Shown one piece after another: positions 35,879 through 44,394 of a stretch of 64,000 nt of DNA. The stretch covers positions 62,001-126,000 of the forward strand of contig NZ_LGED01000257.1 in assembly GCF_001280085.1 (NCBI RefSeq). The letters are read 5' to 3'. Position numbers and translations under genes: made by a program. Within the stretch, counting starts at the first letter, position 1; every line of letters begins with the position of its first letter. The notes beneath the pieces were generated by a model. That model worked only from the letters and a program-made list of their open reading frames with translations, was not told the DNA's origin and made no database searches. Source of the stretch: Saccharothrix sp. NRRL B-16348. GTDB lineage: Bacteria > Actinomycetota > Actinomycetes > Mycobacteriales > Pseudonocardiaceae.

Positions 35879-36110
35879 GTGCTCAGACCCGCGCCGCCGT
35901 TCACCAAACCGCCCGGTGACCCGTGCTCAGAACCGCCGCCGTTCGCCGACACGGGGCCGCGCCCGCACCGCCTGCCGTGCCGTGCGTGCCGTCCGGTCGC
36001 CGGTCGCGCGCTGCCTGCCGTGCCGTACGCGCTGCCATGCCGTGCGTGTCGCCGTTTGCCGGTCGCGCTGTGCCTGCCGTGCGTGCCGCCGGTCGTGTCC
36101 TGTCGAGCCG
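35879..36110. repeat. imperfect direct repeats in the gap after the deacetylase gene
   Basis: Two related ~26-bp blocks starting GTGCTCAGA and ending CCGCCGTTC(A/G)CC lie at 35879 and 35923, 44 bp apart. They are followed from about 35970 by three degenerate copies of a TGCCGTGCGTGCCG...CCGGTCG unit. No convincing coding sequence is present; this gap separates two convergent genes. Confidence 0.6.
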
Positions 36111-36128
36111 TGCCGACCGCCCCTGACC

Positions 36129-38183
36129 TCAGGCGGTGGCCCGGGCGTGGTTGCGCAGGGCGACGGCGGCCCGTTCCAGGCTGCCCAGCACGCCCGGCGG
36201 CAGCTCGTGGTGCCGACCCACCACCTCCTGCGCCATGACCTGCATCGGCGCCGACTCCTCCGCCTCCACCACCGCGAGCACCTTGAACGCCGTGCCCGGC
36301 GGGAACACCACCCGCTCCTGGATCACGCTGCCGAACGAGTCGACCACCGACACCCGCCGACCCGTCGCCGACCAGAGCAGGAACTCCACCCGCCCGTCGA
36401 CCGGCACCTCCGGCCCGGCCACGGTGTTGAGCAGACCGTGCTCCACCAGCACGTCACCCGTGCGGAACCGGCGCGCGTCGCCCCAGCACACCGTCACGCC
36501 CTGGTGCGCCGGCAGCCTGCGCAGCCCCGACACGACCGCCGCCGCGTACGGCCACAGCCTGCCGAGCTTGCCGCTGCGCAGCGCCTCGACCAGGACTTCC
36601 TCGTCGTGCCGCAGGCACGCGGACACCGCCGCGAGGTCCGTCACCACCGCCTCGAACGCCTCCGGGTCGTCCGGGCGCTCCACGATGTGCCGGCACGCCA
36701 CCGCCGCGTGCTCGCCGTACCGCTCGCCCAGCATCCGGCGCACCGCGTCGCGCTCCTGCTCGGTGCTGCGGTGGTCGACCGGCACGACCTCCTCGCCGAC
36801 CTGCTCGCCCCACGCCGGCGCGGGGGAGTCGCCTAGCGGGCCGTCCACGCTCAGCGGCACCGGCTCGGCGGCCGTCACGGGCGGCGGCGGCTCCTCGGCC
36901 ACCGGCGGGCGCGGCATGGGCGAGGGGTCGCAGAACACGACCTTCAGCAGCCGCCGCACCTCCGGCTCCAACCGTTCCACCAGCGACGCGCCCGCCACCG
37001 CGACCGCGCCCGCCGTCGTGCGGCCGGGCGTGCCCACGGTCAGCCGAGCCCACTCCGGGTCCACCGGCAGCGACCGCACCTCGGGGCCGTTGTCCTCCGC
37101 GTCACGCACCCACAGCCCGGACGGCACGACCTCCAGCACCACGCCGCCGCCCAGGTCGAAGATGCCCGGACCGCGTTCCACCAGCCCCTGCACCGGCACC
37201 CGGTAGCCCGAGACGACCGGCGTGCCGCCCGGCGCGTAGCGGACCTCCGTCACGTACGGCCGCCACGTCTGCTGCCCGCGCGGGTTCACCGCCACCACGG
37301 CCGCGCCGCTGCGCAGCGACCCCACCGGCAGGCCCGTGTACAGCGAGATCGGCTCGCCGAGCTGGTCGGCCACCGCCTGCGCCTGGTGCTCGCCGCCGTA
37401 CCAGACCAGCCGCACCCGCGACCGCGCCACCGACGGCAGCCCGCCGATCAGGCGGCACACCTCGTCGGTCGGGATCGGCGGCTGCGCCGGACCACCGACC
37501 ACGACGGTCAGCACGTTGTCCCGGCATGGCAGCCCGATCACCGCCCGTGCGTCCGGCGCCTGCGGGTCGAACTGCGCGCGTTGCGCCCGCAGCCACAGCC
37601 CCGCCGGGATCGGCTCGGAGATGCCCACCTCGCCCGTCGGCCACGGCGTGTTCGGGTCGACCGCCTCCCAGTTCGGCACCGGGAACCGCCGACCCATCGG
37701 CACCGGCGACGCGCCCGGCAGGAACCGCAGCCAGCAGCCGTACCCGCCGTTGCCCGCGACGAACGCCGCGCCCGGCACCGTGGTGACCGCGCCGTCCGGC
37801 GCCACCACTTCCGCCTGCAACTGCTCGGTCAGCCACTGCGCGGGAGCCGTCGGCCGCATCGAGCCGGAGTGCGGCGTCATCAGCCGCACCGGCCCTCTGC
37901 CGTGCAGCGCGGCGGCCACCGCGGGCCAGAACGACGTCTCCTCGCCGGCGGGCGGTTCGACCACGACGACCGTGCGACCGCGGTCGACCGGCAGGCTCCG
38001 GCCCAGCGCGACCGCGGCGGGGCTCGCGCCACCGGGCGGCCCGACGACCAGCGTCGCCCCGGCGAACGAGGCCGAGAACCGGTCGGGCGCGGGCGCGGCC
38101 GCGGGCGGCGGCGCCATGGGCTCTCGTTCGACCACCGGCTCCACCTGTGGGGCACGCTCCTTCGGTGCGGCACGTCGGAACAT
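36129..38183 (-). CDS. large protein with degenerate ADP-ribosyltransferase-like C-terminus
   Basis: 684-aa soluble protein of unrecognised family. N-terminal ~30 residues are disordered; residues about 30-380 read as beta-rich sequence (ATLVVGPPGGASPAAVALG, VIGLPCRDNVLTVVVGGP, VRLVWYGGEHQAQAVADQL), then a Pro-rich hinge (about 435-480). The C-terminal ~140 residues resemble the ART fold of R-S-E ADP-ribosyltransferases: DVLVEHGLLNTVAG, VEFLLWSATGRRVSVVDSFGS, then VIQERVVFPPGTAFKVLAV, the usual location of the E-x-E strand. The catalytic Ser and first Glu appear replaced (L-L-N-T; I-Q-E), so it may be a non-enzymatic homologue. ATG 38183 and TTG 38186 both fit the GGAGGTGA site. Confidence 0.7.
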   Translation of the reverse strand: MFRRAAPKERAPQVEPVVEREPMAPPPAAAPAPDRFSASFAGATLVVGPPGGASPAAVALGRSLPVDRGRTVVVVEPPAGEETSFWPAVAAALHGRGPVRLMTPHSGSMRPTAPAQWLTEQLQAEVVAPDGAVTTVPGAAFVAGNGGYGCWLRFLPGASPVPMGRRFPVPNWEAVDPNTPWPTGEVGISEPIPAGLWLRAQRAQFDPQAPDARAVIGLPCRDNVLTVVVGGPAQPPIPTDEVCRLIGGLPSVARSRVRLVWYGGEHQAQAVADQLGEPISLYTGLPVGSLRSGAAVVAVNPRGQQTWRPYVTEVRYAPGGTPVVSGYRVPVQGLVERGPGIFDLGGGVVLEVVPSGLWVRDAEDNGPEVRSLPVDPEWARLTVGTPGRTTAGAVAVAGASLVERLEPEVRRLLKVVFCDPSPMPRPPVAEEPPPPVTAAEPVPLSVDGPLGDSPAPAWGEQVGEEVVPVDHRSTEQERDAVRRMLGERYGEHAAVACRHIVERPDDPEAFEAVVTDLAAVSACLRHDEEVLVEALRSGKLGRLWPYAAAVVSGLRRLPAHQGVTVCWGDARRFRTGDVLVEHGLLNTVAGPEVPVDGRVEFLLWSATGRRVSVVDSFGSVIQERVVFPPGTAFKVLAVVEAEESAPMQVMAQEVVGRHHELPPGVLGSLERAAVALRNHARATA

Positions 38184-38243
38184 CAAGGCGCCCGATCACC
38201 TCCAGGCACGACAGCGCGGGAACGCCAGCACTCTACGCGGACG

Positions 38244-38729
38244 TCACCCGATCGGGGGTGGGCGCGTTGCCCCAAGCTCGTCCACTGTGGACCCGAGGAG
38301 GGCTCCGACCAGCGCGCCGAACGCCACGTGGTCCGCCCACTGCGCGGCCCGGTGCAGCTCGCGGACCGCCGGGAACCGTCTCCCGACCAGCTCGAGGTCC
38401 ACCACCGCGATCACCGCGCCCGCCACCGCGCCCGTGCGCGCGTCCAGCGGCCGACTCCGGTGCACGGCCGCGAGCACGACGGTCCAGAACGCCGACACGC
38501 CGAGGTGGACGACCGCGCCGCGGATCACACCCGTGCCGCCGAGCAGGGACGCCGCCGCCCGGGTCGACCGCAGAACGTCACCACCGGTCGACAGCGCGTG
38601 CAGGGTCGACGGCACGCCACTGACCACCGCCGCGACCAGCCACGCGCGCGTGACGCGTGGACCGGACCTGCGCCGGGTACCCGACGCGACAGGATCTCCT
38701 CGGGCGCGCTTGCTCCGTCGTGATTCCAT
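38244..38729 (-). CDS. small polytopic membrane protein, possibly SOS-regulated
   Basis: 161-aa protein with a basic N-tail (ESRRSKRARG, then RRRSGPR) and about four predicted helices: AWLVAAVVSGVPSTLHAL, AASLLGGTGVIRGAVVHLGVSAFWTVVLAAV, TGAVAGAVIAVVDLELVG and HVAFGALVGALLG. Not a family I can name. The ATG at 38729 has no Shine-Dalgarno because a perfect LexA box abuts it (38732-38747); if this start is real the mRNA is leaderless or starts elsewhere. An in-frame GTG at VTRAWL would also be possible. Confidence 0.7.
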   Translation of the reverse strand: MESRRSKRARGDPVASGTRRRSGPRVTRAWLVAAVVSGVPSTLHALSTGGDVLRSTRAAASLLGGTGVIRGAVVHLGVSAFWTVVLAAVHRSRPLDARTGAVAGAVIAVVDLELVGRRFPAVRELHRAAQWADHVAFGALVGALLGSTVDELGATRPPPIG

Positions 38730-38731
38730 GT

Positions 38732-38747
38732 TCGAACCTGTGTTCGA
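38732..38747. promoter_or_regulatory. LexA (SOS) box between the membrane gene and parE
   Basis: TCGAAC-CTGT-GTTCGA, an exact match to the actinobacterial LexA consensus. It begins 3 bp upstream of the small membrane gene (minus strand) and lies 140 bp upstream of parE (plus strand). A TATGAC -10-like element follows on the plus strand (38749-38754). Either or both directions could be SOS controlled. Confidence 0.85.
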
Positions 38748-38886
38748 GTATGACAAGATCGCGGGTGAACCACACCAACGACGTGCCCGACCGTATCGGG
38801 ACACCGGGGACCGCGCGGATCACCCGCCTTCCTCGGCTACCGTGAACGCCGCTCGACACACGCCACGACCTGGGGAGAACGACCCG

Positions 38887-40929
38887 GTGACCGCTGAGAT
38901 CCTGTACGGGGCCGACGACCTGACCCACCTGGAGGGTCTGGAGGCTGTGCGCAAGCGCCCCGGCATGTACATCGGGTCCACCGACAGCAGGGGCATCAAC
39001 CACCTCTTCACCGAGGTGGTCGACAACTCCACCGACGAGGGCGTGGCCGGGCACGCCACCAAGATCGTCGTCACCCTGCACGCCGACGGCAGCGTCCAGG
39101 TCGACGACGACGGCCGCGGCATCCCCACCGGCACCCACGCCAAGTCCGGCCTGTCCGGAGTGGAGCTCGTGCTCACCCGGCTGCACGCCGGCGGCAAGTT
39201 CGGCGGCTCCGGTTACAAGACCTCCGGCGGCCTGCACGGCGTGGGCGCGTCCGCCGTCAACGCCCTGTCGCACCGCTTCGACGTCACCGTCCGCCGCGAG
39301 GGCAAGACGCACGAGATGTCGTTCGCGCACGGCGTGCCCGGCGTGTTCGACGGTCCCGGGCCCAAGGCGGGCTTCACCCGCCAGTCGGGCCTGCGCGTCA
39401 CCGGCCGCACCAAGCGCACCGGCACGTCCATCCGCTACTGGTACGACGCGCGCTACTTCGAGAACGGCGCCGCGCTCGACGTCGAGGCCGTCCGCACGAA
39501 GCTGCGCAACACCGCGTTCCTCGTCCCCGGCGTGACCTACACCCTGCGCGTCGCCACCGACGACGCGATCAGCGAGGAGACGTTCCACTACCCGGGCGGC
39601 CTGGTCGACATGGTCGACCACCTCGCGCCCGCCAGCGAGAAGCCGGTCACCGGCACCCTGCTCATCACCGGCACCGGCGTCTACCACGAGAACGCGGCCG
39701 ACGAGAACGGCGTCATGCGGTCCAAGGTCGAACGGCAGGCCGAGGTCGAGATCGCGCTGCGCTGGGGCACCGGCTACGAGCGGATCGTCGAGTGCTTCAC
39801 CAACACCATCCGCAACGTCCACGGCGGCACCCACCGCCGGGGCTTCGAGCGCGCCGTGCTCAAGTCCATCCAGGACGCGATCGGCAAGACCAGGGGCCTG
39901 CTCAAGCCCAAGGAAGACCCACCGACACTCGACGACGTGCTGGAAGGCATGACCGCCGTCGTCCACGTCCGCATCCCCGAGCCGCAGTTCACCTCCCAGA
40001 CCAAGGACGAACTCTCCACCGCGGGCATCACCAAGGTGGCGCTCGCCGTCGTCGAGAAGCACATCAAGGCCTGGACCGAGGACCGCCGCACCAAGGCCGA
40101 GGCCAAGGTCGTCCTGCAGAAGGTCGTCGACGCCTCCCGCGTCCGCCTGACCCAGAAGCAGCAGAAGGACGCCGCCCGCCGCAAGACGGCCCTCGAAGGC
40201 GCCGCCATGCCCGCGAAACTGGTCGACTGCCGCACCACAGGTGTTTCGCGTAGCGAACTTTTTCTCGTGGAAGGCGACAGCGCCCTCGGCTCGGCGCGCA
40301 TGGCCCGCGTGTCGGAGTACCAGGCGCTGCTCCCGCTGCGCGGCAAGATCCTCAACGTGCAGAAGGCCAGCCTCGCCGACACCCTGCGCAACGCCGAGAT
40401 CGCCAGCATCGTGCAGGTCCTCGGCGCGGGCACCGGGCGGACGTTCGACCTGAACACCATGCGCTACGGCCGGGTGATCCTGATGGCCGACGCGGACGTC
40501 GACGGGTCGCACATCCGGACGTTGCTGATCACCTTGTTCGCCAAGTACATGCGGCCGGTGATCGAGGACGGGCGGCTCTACGCGGCGATGCCACCGTTGC
40601 ACAAGGTGGTGACCAAGGGCCGCAACCCGGAGACCCACTTCACGTTCAGCCAGCGCGAGATGGAGCAGAAGGTCGCCAGGCTGGAGAAGGCGGGCAAGAC
40701 GGTGGTCAAGCCCGTGCCCCGGTTCAAGGGCCTCGGCGAGATGGACGCGGACGAGTTGTGGGAGACCACGATGAACCCCGCGACCCGCTCCGTGCGCCGC
40801 ATCACGATGCACGACGCGGAAGCCGCGGAGGCCGCGTTGGAGCTGCTGATGGGCGAGAAGGTCGAGCCGCGCCGGGCCTGGCTCGTCGAGTCGTCGGCCC
40901 GGGTCGACCAGTCCGCGATCGACATCTGA
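38887..40929 (+). CDS. parE: DNA topoisomerase IV subunit B (ParE)
   Basis: 680-aa type IIA topoisomerase ATPase subunit. GHKL ATPase domain: LEAVRKRPGMYIGSTDSRG, EVVDNSTDEG (Mg-ATP Asn), VDDDGRGIPTG, GGLHGVGASAVNALS (ATP lid). Transducer Lys is in the QTKDEL region, and the TOPRIM part has ELFLVEGDSALGSA (catalytic Glu) and MADADVDGSHIRTLL (metal Asp-x-Asp-x-D). The GTG start has GGGGAG upstream. The usual gyrB lies elsewhere in such genomes near the origin; a parE-parC pair fits the Streptomyces topo IV genes. parC follows after 30 bp. Confidence 0.92.
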   Translation: MTAEILYGADDLTHLEGLEAVRKRPGMYIGSTDSRGINHLFTEVVDNSTDEGVAGHATKIVVTLHADGSVQVDDDGRGIPTGTHAKSGLSGVELVLTRLHAGGKFGGSGYKTSGGLHGVGASAVNALSHRFDVTVRREGKTHEMSFAHGVPGVFDGPGPKAGFTRQSGLRVTGRTKRTGTSIRYWYDARYFENGAALDVEAVRTKLRNTAFLVPGVTYTLRVATDDAISEETFHYPGGLVDMVDHLAPASEKPVTGTLLITGTGVYHENAADENGVMRSKVERQAEVEIALRWGTGYERIVECFTNTIRNVHGGTHRRGFERAVLKSIQDAIGKTRGLLKPKEDPPTLDDVLEGMTAVVHVRIPEPQFTSQTKDELSTAGITKVALAVVEKHIKAWTEDRRTKAEAKVVLQKVVDASRVRLTQKQQKDAARRKTALEGAAMPAKLVDCRTTGVSRSELFLVEGDSALGSARMARVSEYQALLPLRGKILNVQKASLADTLRNAEIASIVQVLGAGTGRTFDLNTMRYGRVILMADADVDGSHIRTLLITLFAKYMRPVIEDGRLYAAMPPLHKVVTKGRNPETHFTFSQREMEQKVARLEKAGKTVVKPVPRFKGLGEMDADELWETTMNPATRSVRRITMHDAEAAEAALELLMGEKVEPRRAWLVESSARVDQSAIDI

Positions 40930-40959
40930 CCCGCCTGACACACGAGGGAACGACCGACC

Positions 40960-43900
40960 ATGGCACGCCGCAAGACCCCCACGACCAGGGTCGACCCGTC
41001 CGCCTTCGACCGCGCGGGCGCCCAGGTCTTCGACAACTCCCTGACGACCGAGATCGAGGACTCCTACCTGGAGTACGCGTACTCGGTGATCCACTCGCGG
41101 GCCCTGCCCGACGCGCGCGACGGCCTCAAGCCGGTGCACCGCCGGATCCTGTTCTCGATGAACGAGCAGGGCTACCGCCCGACCAGCGCGTACGTGAAGT
41201 CGTCGCGCGTGGTCGGCGACTGCTTCGTGCGCGGCGCGCTCGTCTCCACGCCGGCGGGCCTGCGGCCGATCGAGGAGATCGGCATCGGCGACCTCGTCCT
41301 GGACGGGCGGGGAGAGCCGGTCGAGGTCAACGCCGTCTACGAGAACCCGGTGTCGGAACTGGTGCGCGTCACCTGGTCCGACGGCCACTCCATGCTCGTC
41401 ACGCCCGGCCAGCGGTTCCACACCGGGCACGGCTGGACCGACGACGACTGGACCGCGGCCCGCGACCTCGCCGGCGCCCGCACGACCGGTTTCGGCTCCG
41501 ACCGGCACGCGTCCCTGCTCGCCGACGGCGACGCGTCCGGTTTCGTGCTCGGCCTCGTCGCCGCGTCCGGTGACGTGCTCGCCGACCGGCGGGTGCGGCT
41601 GGAGTCGACGGACGTCGACGCCGTCGACCGCGCGCACGGCTGGGCCATCGCGCACGACGTCACCACCTCCCGGGAGAAGGACGGCGACCGGCTCACCCTC
41701 ACCTTCGCCCCGCACGCCGACCTCGAAGCGGCGGCGACCGGCCGGCCGCACGCCGTGCTGCGCGACCGCTCGGCGTGGACGCCGTTCCTCGCCGGCCTGT
41801 TCGTCGCGGCCGGCCACGTCCGCGACGGCCGCGACATCGTGCTGCCCGGCGGCGAGGCCGAGTACGCCGTGCTGGCCGACGCGGGCCTGCGCACCCGCCG
41901 TGACGCGACGACCCTGACGATCACCGGCCGTGACGCCGCCGCGCTCGCCGTGGCGCTGCTGCGCTGGACCGGCGTCGGCCCGCGCCAGGACGGCCTGGTC
42001 CAGGTGATCCGCAACGCCAGGCACGCCGCCGACGAGCAGTTCCCGCACGTCGTGTCGGTCGAACCGGCCGCGCCGGACACGACCTACGACATCCAGGTCG
42101 CGAGCCGCGAGCACGCGTTCGTGGTCAGCGGCTTCGTCGTGCACAACTGCATGGGCAAGTACCACCCGCACGGCGACACCGCGATCTACGACGCGATGGT
42201 CCGCCTGGCCCAGGACTTCTCCCTCAACACCCCGCTGGTGGACGGGCACGGCAACTTCGGCTCGCCGGACGACGGACCGGCCGCCTCGCGGTACACCGAA
42301 GCCCGGATGTCGCCCGCCGCGATGCTGCTGGTCGGCGAGCTGGACGAGGAGACGGTCGACTTCCGGCCCAACTACGACGGTTCGCTGCAAGAGCCGACGG
42401 TGCTGCCCGCGGCATTCCCGAACCTGCTCGTCAACGGCACGTCGGGCATCGCGGTCGGGATGGCGACGAACATGATCCCGCACAACCTGGGCGAGGTCGT
42501 GGCGGCGGCGCGGCACCTGGTGACGCACCCGGACGCGACGCTGGACAAGCTGATGGAGTTCATCCCGGGCCCGGACCTGCCGACCGGTGGCGTGCTGCTC
42601 GGGTTGGACGAGGTGCGCAAGGCGTACGAGACCGGGCGCGGCGTGGTGCGGATGCGGGCCAAGGTCGAGACCGGGCTGCTGGAGGGCAGCCGGGGCAGGC
42701 AGGCGATCACGGTCACCGAGCTGCCCTACGGCGTCGGCCCGGAGAAGATCATCGAGAAGATCACCGACGAGGTGACGAAGTCCAAGCGGCTGACCGGGAT
42801 CTCCGACGTCAAGGACCTGACGGACCGCGAGAACGGCACGCGCGTCGTGATCGAGTGCAAGGTCGGGGTGAACCCGCAGGCGCTGCTGGCCGACCTGTAC
42901 CGGCTCACGCCGATGGAGCAGTCGTTCGGCATCAACAACCTGGTGCTCGTGGAGGGCCAGCCGCGGACGTTGGGGCTCAAGGCGCTGCTGGAGGTGTTCC
43001 TCAAGCACCGCTACGAGGTGGTCACCCGGCGCACCCGGTACCGGCGGCGCAAGCGCGAGGACCGGTTGCACCTGGTCGAGGGCCTGCTCAAGGCTCTGCT
43101 CGACATCGACAAGGTGATCAAGCTCATCCGGGGCAGCGAGAACGCCGCCGCCGCGAAGGAGGGCTTGATGGCGAAGTTCAAGCTCTCCGAGATCCAGGCG
43201 ACCTACATCCTGGACACGCCGCTGCGCCGGTTGACCCGCTACGACTCGTTGGAGTTGGAGGCGGAGCAGGAGAAGCTGCGCAACGAGATCGCCGAGCTGA
43301 GCAAGATCCTGGACGACCCGGCCGTGCTGAAGAAGGTCGTGTCCACGGAGCTGGCGAAGGTGGCGAAGGACCTCCAGCAGGAGCGCCGGACCACGCTGCT
43401 CGACGGTGACCTGAAGGAGGTGCTGGCGGCGTCGAAGCCCGCCGGTCCGCTGGAGGTCGCCGACGACCCGTGCCAGGTGATCCTGTCCGCGACGGGGCTG
43501 GTGGCGCGGACGGCGGCCGAGTCGGAGGAGTCGTCGGAGGCGCGCCGGCGCAACGGGCGCATCAAGCACGACGCGGTGGCGGCGACCGTGCACACGACGG
43601 CGCGCGGCCAAGTGCTGGTGGTGACGAACCGGGGCCGGGCGTTCAAGACCGACGTGCTGCCGCTGCCGGTGTTGCCGGAGCAGAGCGGCACGGTGTCGTT
43701 GAGCGGTGGCATGGCGGCCAGCGAGCTGGTCGAGCTGGAGGCCGGCGAGAAGGTCGTGGGCATCGCGCCGCTGACCGACACCGAATCGCCGGGGCTGGCG
43801 TTGGGCACGCGGTCGGGCACGGTGAAGGTGTGCGCGCCGGAGTGGCCGGTGCGGTCGGACGAGTTCGAGGTGATCACCCTCAAGGAGGGTGACGAGGTGG

Positions 43901-44367
43901 TCGGCGCGACGTGGCTGACCAGCGCGGACGAGACGTTGGTGTTCGTGACGTCGGAGGCGTCGCTGTTGCGGTACCCCGCGTCGCTGGTCCGGCCGCAGGG
44001 GCTGCGCGGCGGTGGCATGGCGGGCATCAACGTGGGGTCGGACGCGCGGGTGGTGTTCTTCGGCGCGGTGCGCACGGACGACGACGTGCACGGTGAGCCG
44101 ATGGTGGTCACGTCGACCGGGCAGAGCGTGAAGGTGACGCCGTTCGCCGCGTACCCGGCGAAGGGCCGGGCGACGGGCGGTGTGCGGGCGCACCGGTTCC
44201 TGAAGGGCGAGACGGCGTTGGCACTGGCCTGGGTGGGGCCGCGGCCCGCGGGCGCGGCGCAGAACGGGTCGCCGGTGGAGCTGCCCGCGTCGGACGAGCG
44301 CCGCGACGGTTCCGGGCACGCGCACCCCGGTCCGGACGTGGTGGGTCACCTGATCGAACGCGACTGA
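40960..44367 (+). CDS. parC: DNA topoisomerase IV subunit A (ParC) interrupted by an intein
   Basis: 1135-aa precursor. The first 87 residues are ParC (LPDARDGLKPVHRRILFSMNE), then a 309-aa intein, then ParC continues with CMGKYHPHGDTAIYDAMVR. The active-site Tyr is in PAASRYTEARMSP, followed by VGMATNMIPHNLGEV, the coiled-coil dimer interface and a C-terminal beta-pinwheel with NGRIKHDAV, SGTVKVCAPEW and related blades. Mature size would be 826 aa. It functions with ParE in chromosome decatenation. The C-terminal Cys of the extein junction replaces the Val usually found before MGKYHPHGD, as needed for splicing. Confidence 0.93.
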   Translation: MARRKTPTTRVDPSAFDRAGAQVFDNSLTTEIEDSYLEYAYSVIHSRALPDARDGLKPVHRRILFSMNEQGYRPTSAYVKSSRVVGDCFVRGALVSTPAGLRPIEEIGIGDLVLDGRGEPVEVNAVYENPVSELVRVTWSDGHSMLVTPGQRFHTGHGWTDDDWTAARDLAGARTTGFGSDRHASLLADGDASGFVLGLVAASGDVLADRRVRLESTDVDAVDRAHGWAIAHDVTTSREKDGDRLTLTFAPHADLEAAATGRPHAVLRDRSAWTPFLAGLFVAAGHVRDGRDIVLPGGEAEYAVLADAGLRTRRDATTLTITGRDAAALAVALLRWTGVGPRQDGLVQVIRNARHAADEQFPHVVSVEPAAPDTTYDIQVASREHAFVVSGFVVHNCMGKYHPHGDTAIYDAMVRLAQDFSLNTPLVDGHGNFGSPDDGPAASRYTEARMSPAAMLLVGELDEETVDFRPNYDGSLQEPTVLPAAFPNLLVNGTSGIAVGMATNMIPHNLGEVVAAARHLVTHPDATLDKLMEFIPGPDLPTGGVLLGLDEVRKAYETGRGVVRMRAKVETGLLEGSRGRQAITVTELPYGVGPEKIIEKITDEVTKSKRLTGISDVKDLTDRENGTRVVIECKVGVNPQALLADLYRLTPMEQSFGINNLVLVEGQPRTLGLKALLEVFLKHRYEVVTRRTRYRRRKREDRLHLVEGLLKALLDIDKVIKLIRGSENAAAAKEGLMAKFKLSEIQATYILDTPLRRLTRYDSLELEAEQEKLRNEIAELSKILDDPAVLKKVVSTELAKVAKDLQQERRTTLLDGDLKEVLAASKPAGPLEVADDPCQVILSATGLVARTAAESEESSEARRRNGRIKHDAVAATVHTTARGQVLVVTNRGRAFKTDVLPLPVLPEQSGTVSLSGGMAASELVELEAGEKVVGIAPLTDTESPGLALGTRSGTVKVCAPEWPVRSDEFEVITLKEGDEVVGATWLTSADETLVFVTSEASLLRYPASLVRPQGLRGGGMAGINVGSDARVVFFGAVRTDDDVHGEPMVVTSTGQSVKVTPFAAYPAKGRATGGVRAHRFLKGETALALAWVGPRPAGAAQNGSPVELPASDERRDGSGHAHPGPDVVGHLIERD
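41221..42147 (+). mobile_element. ParC intein, 309 aa, with decayed LAGLIDADG endonuclease
   Basis: Insertion lies between VVGD and CMGKYHPHGD at the conserved gyrase/topo IV A catalytic region. Block A is CFVRGALVSTPAGLRPIEEIGIGD (C1 nucleophile). Block B reads SMLVTPGQRFHT: the usual T-x-x-H is T61-P-G-Q64, so the His is Gln. Blocks F/G are TYDIQVASREHAFVVSGFVVHN with terminal His-Asn and +1 Cys intact. Residues 80-255 form an endonuclease-sized insert with two LAGLIDADG-like helices, FVLGLVAASGDV (108-119) and FLAGLFVAAGHV (189-200); both catalytic acidic positions are lost, so homing is probably dead while splicing may persist. Confidence 0.88.
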
Positions 44368-44378
44368 CAATCGTTGTC
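44366..44378. promoter_or_regulatory. inverted repeat at the parC/methyltransferase junction
   Basis: GACAA-TCG-TTGTC, perfect 5-bp arms, overlapping the parC stop codon and 17 bp upstream of the methyltransferase start. With its flanks it partially resembles Fur/Zur-family boxes (TGA-x-AAT..TT-x-TC). Could be a repressor operator; weak evidence. Confidence 0.35.
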
Positions 44379-44394
44379 GTTTAAGCTCGGCGGT

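Noticed and set aside
35968..36126. Short Arg/Cys-rich open frames in the gap before 36129
   Set aside because: They arise from translating degenerate CCGTGC repeats, lack ribosome-binding sites and have no coherent protein character.
38887..44367. Naming the topoisomerase genes gyrB and gyrA
   Set aside because: The arrangement lacks origin-region neighbours (dnaN, recF) and fits the second, topoisomerase IV pair of actinomycetes; only a genome-wide count could make this certain.
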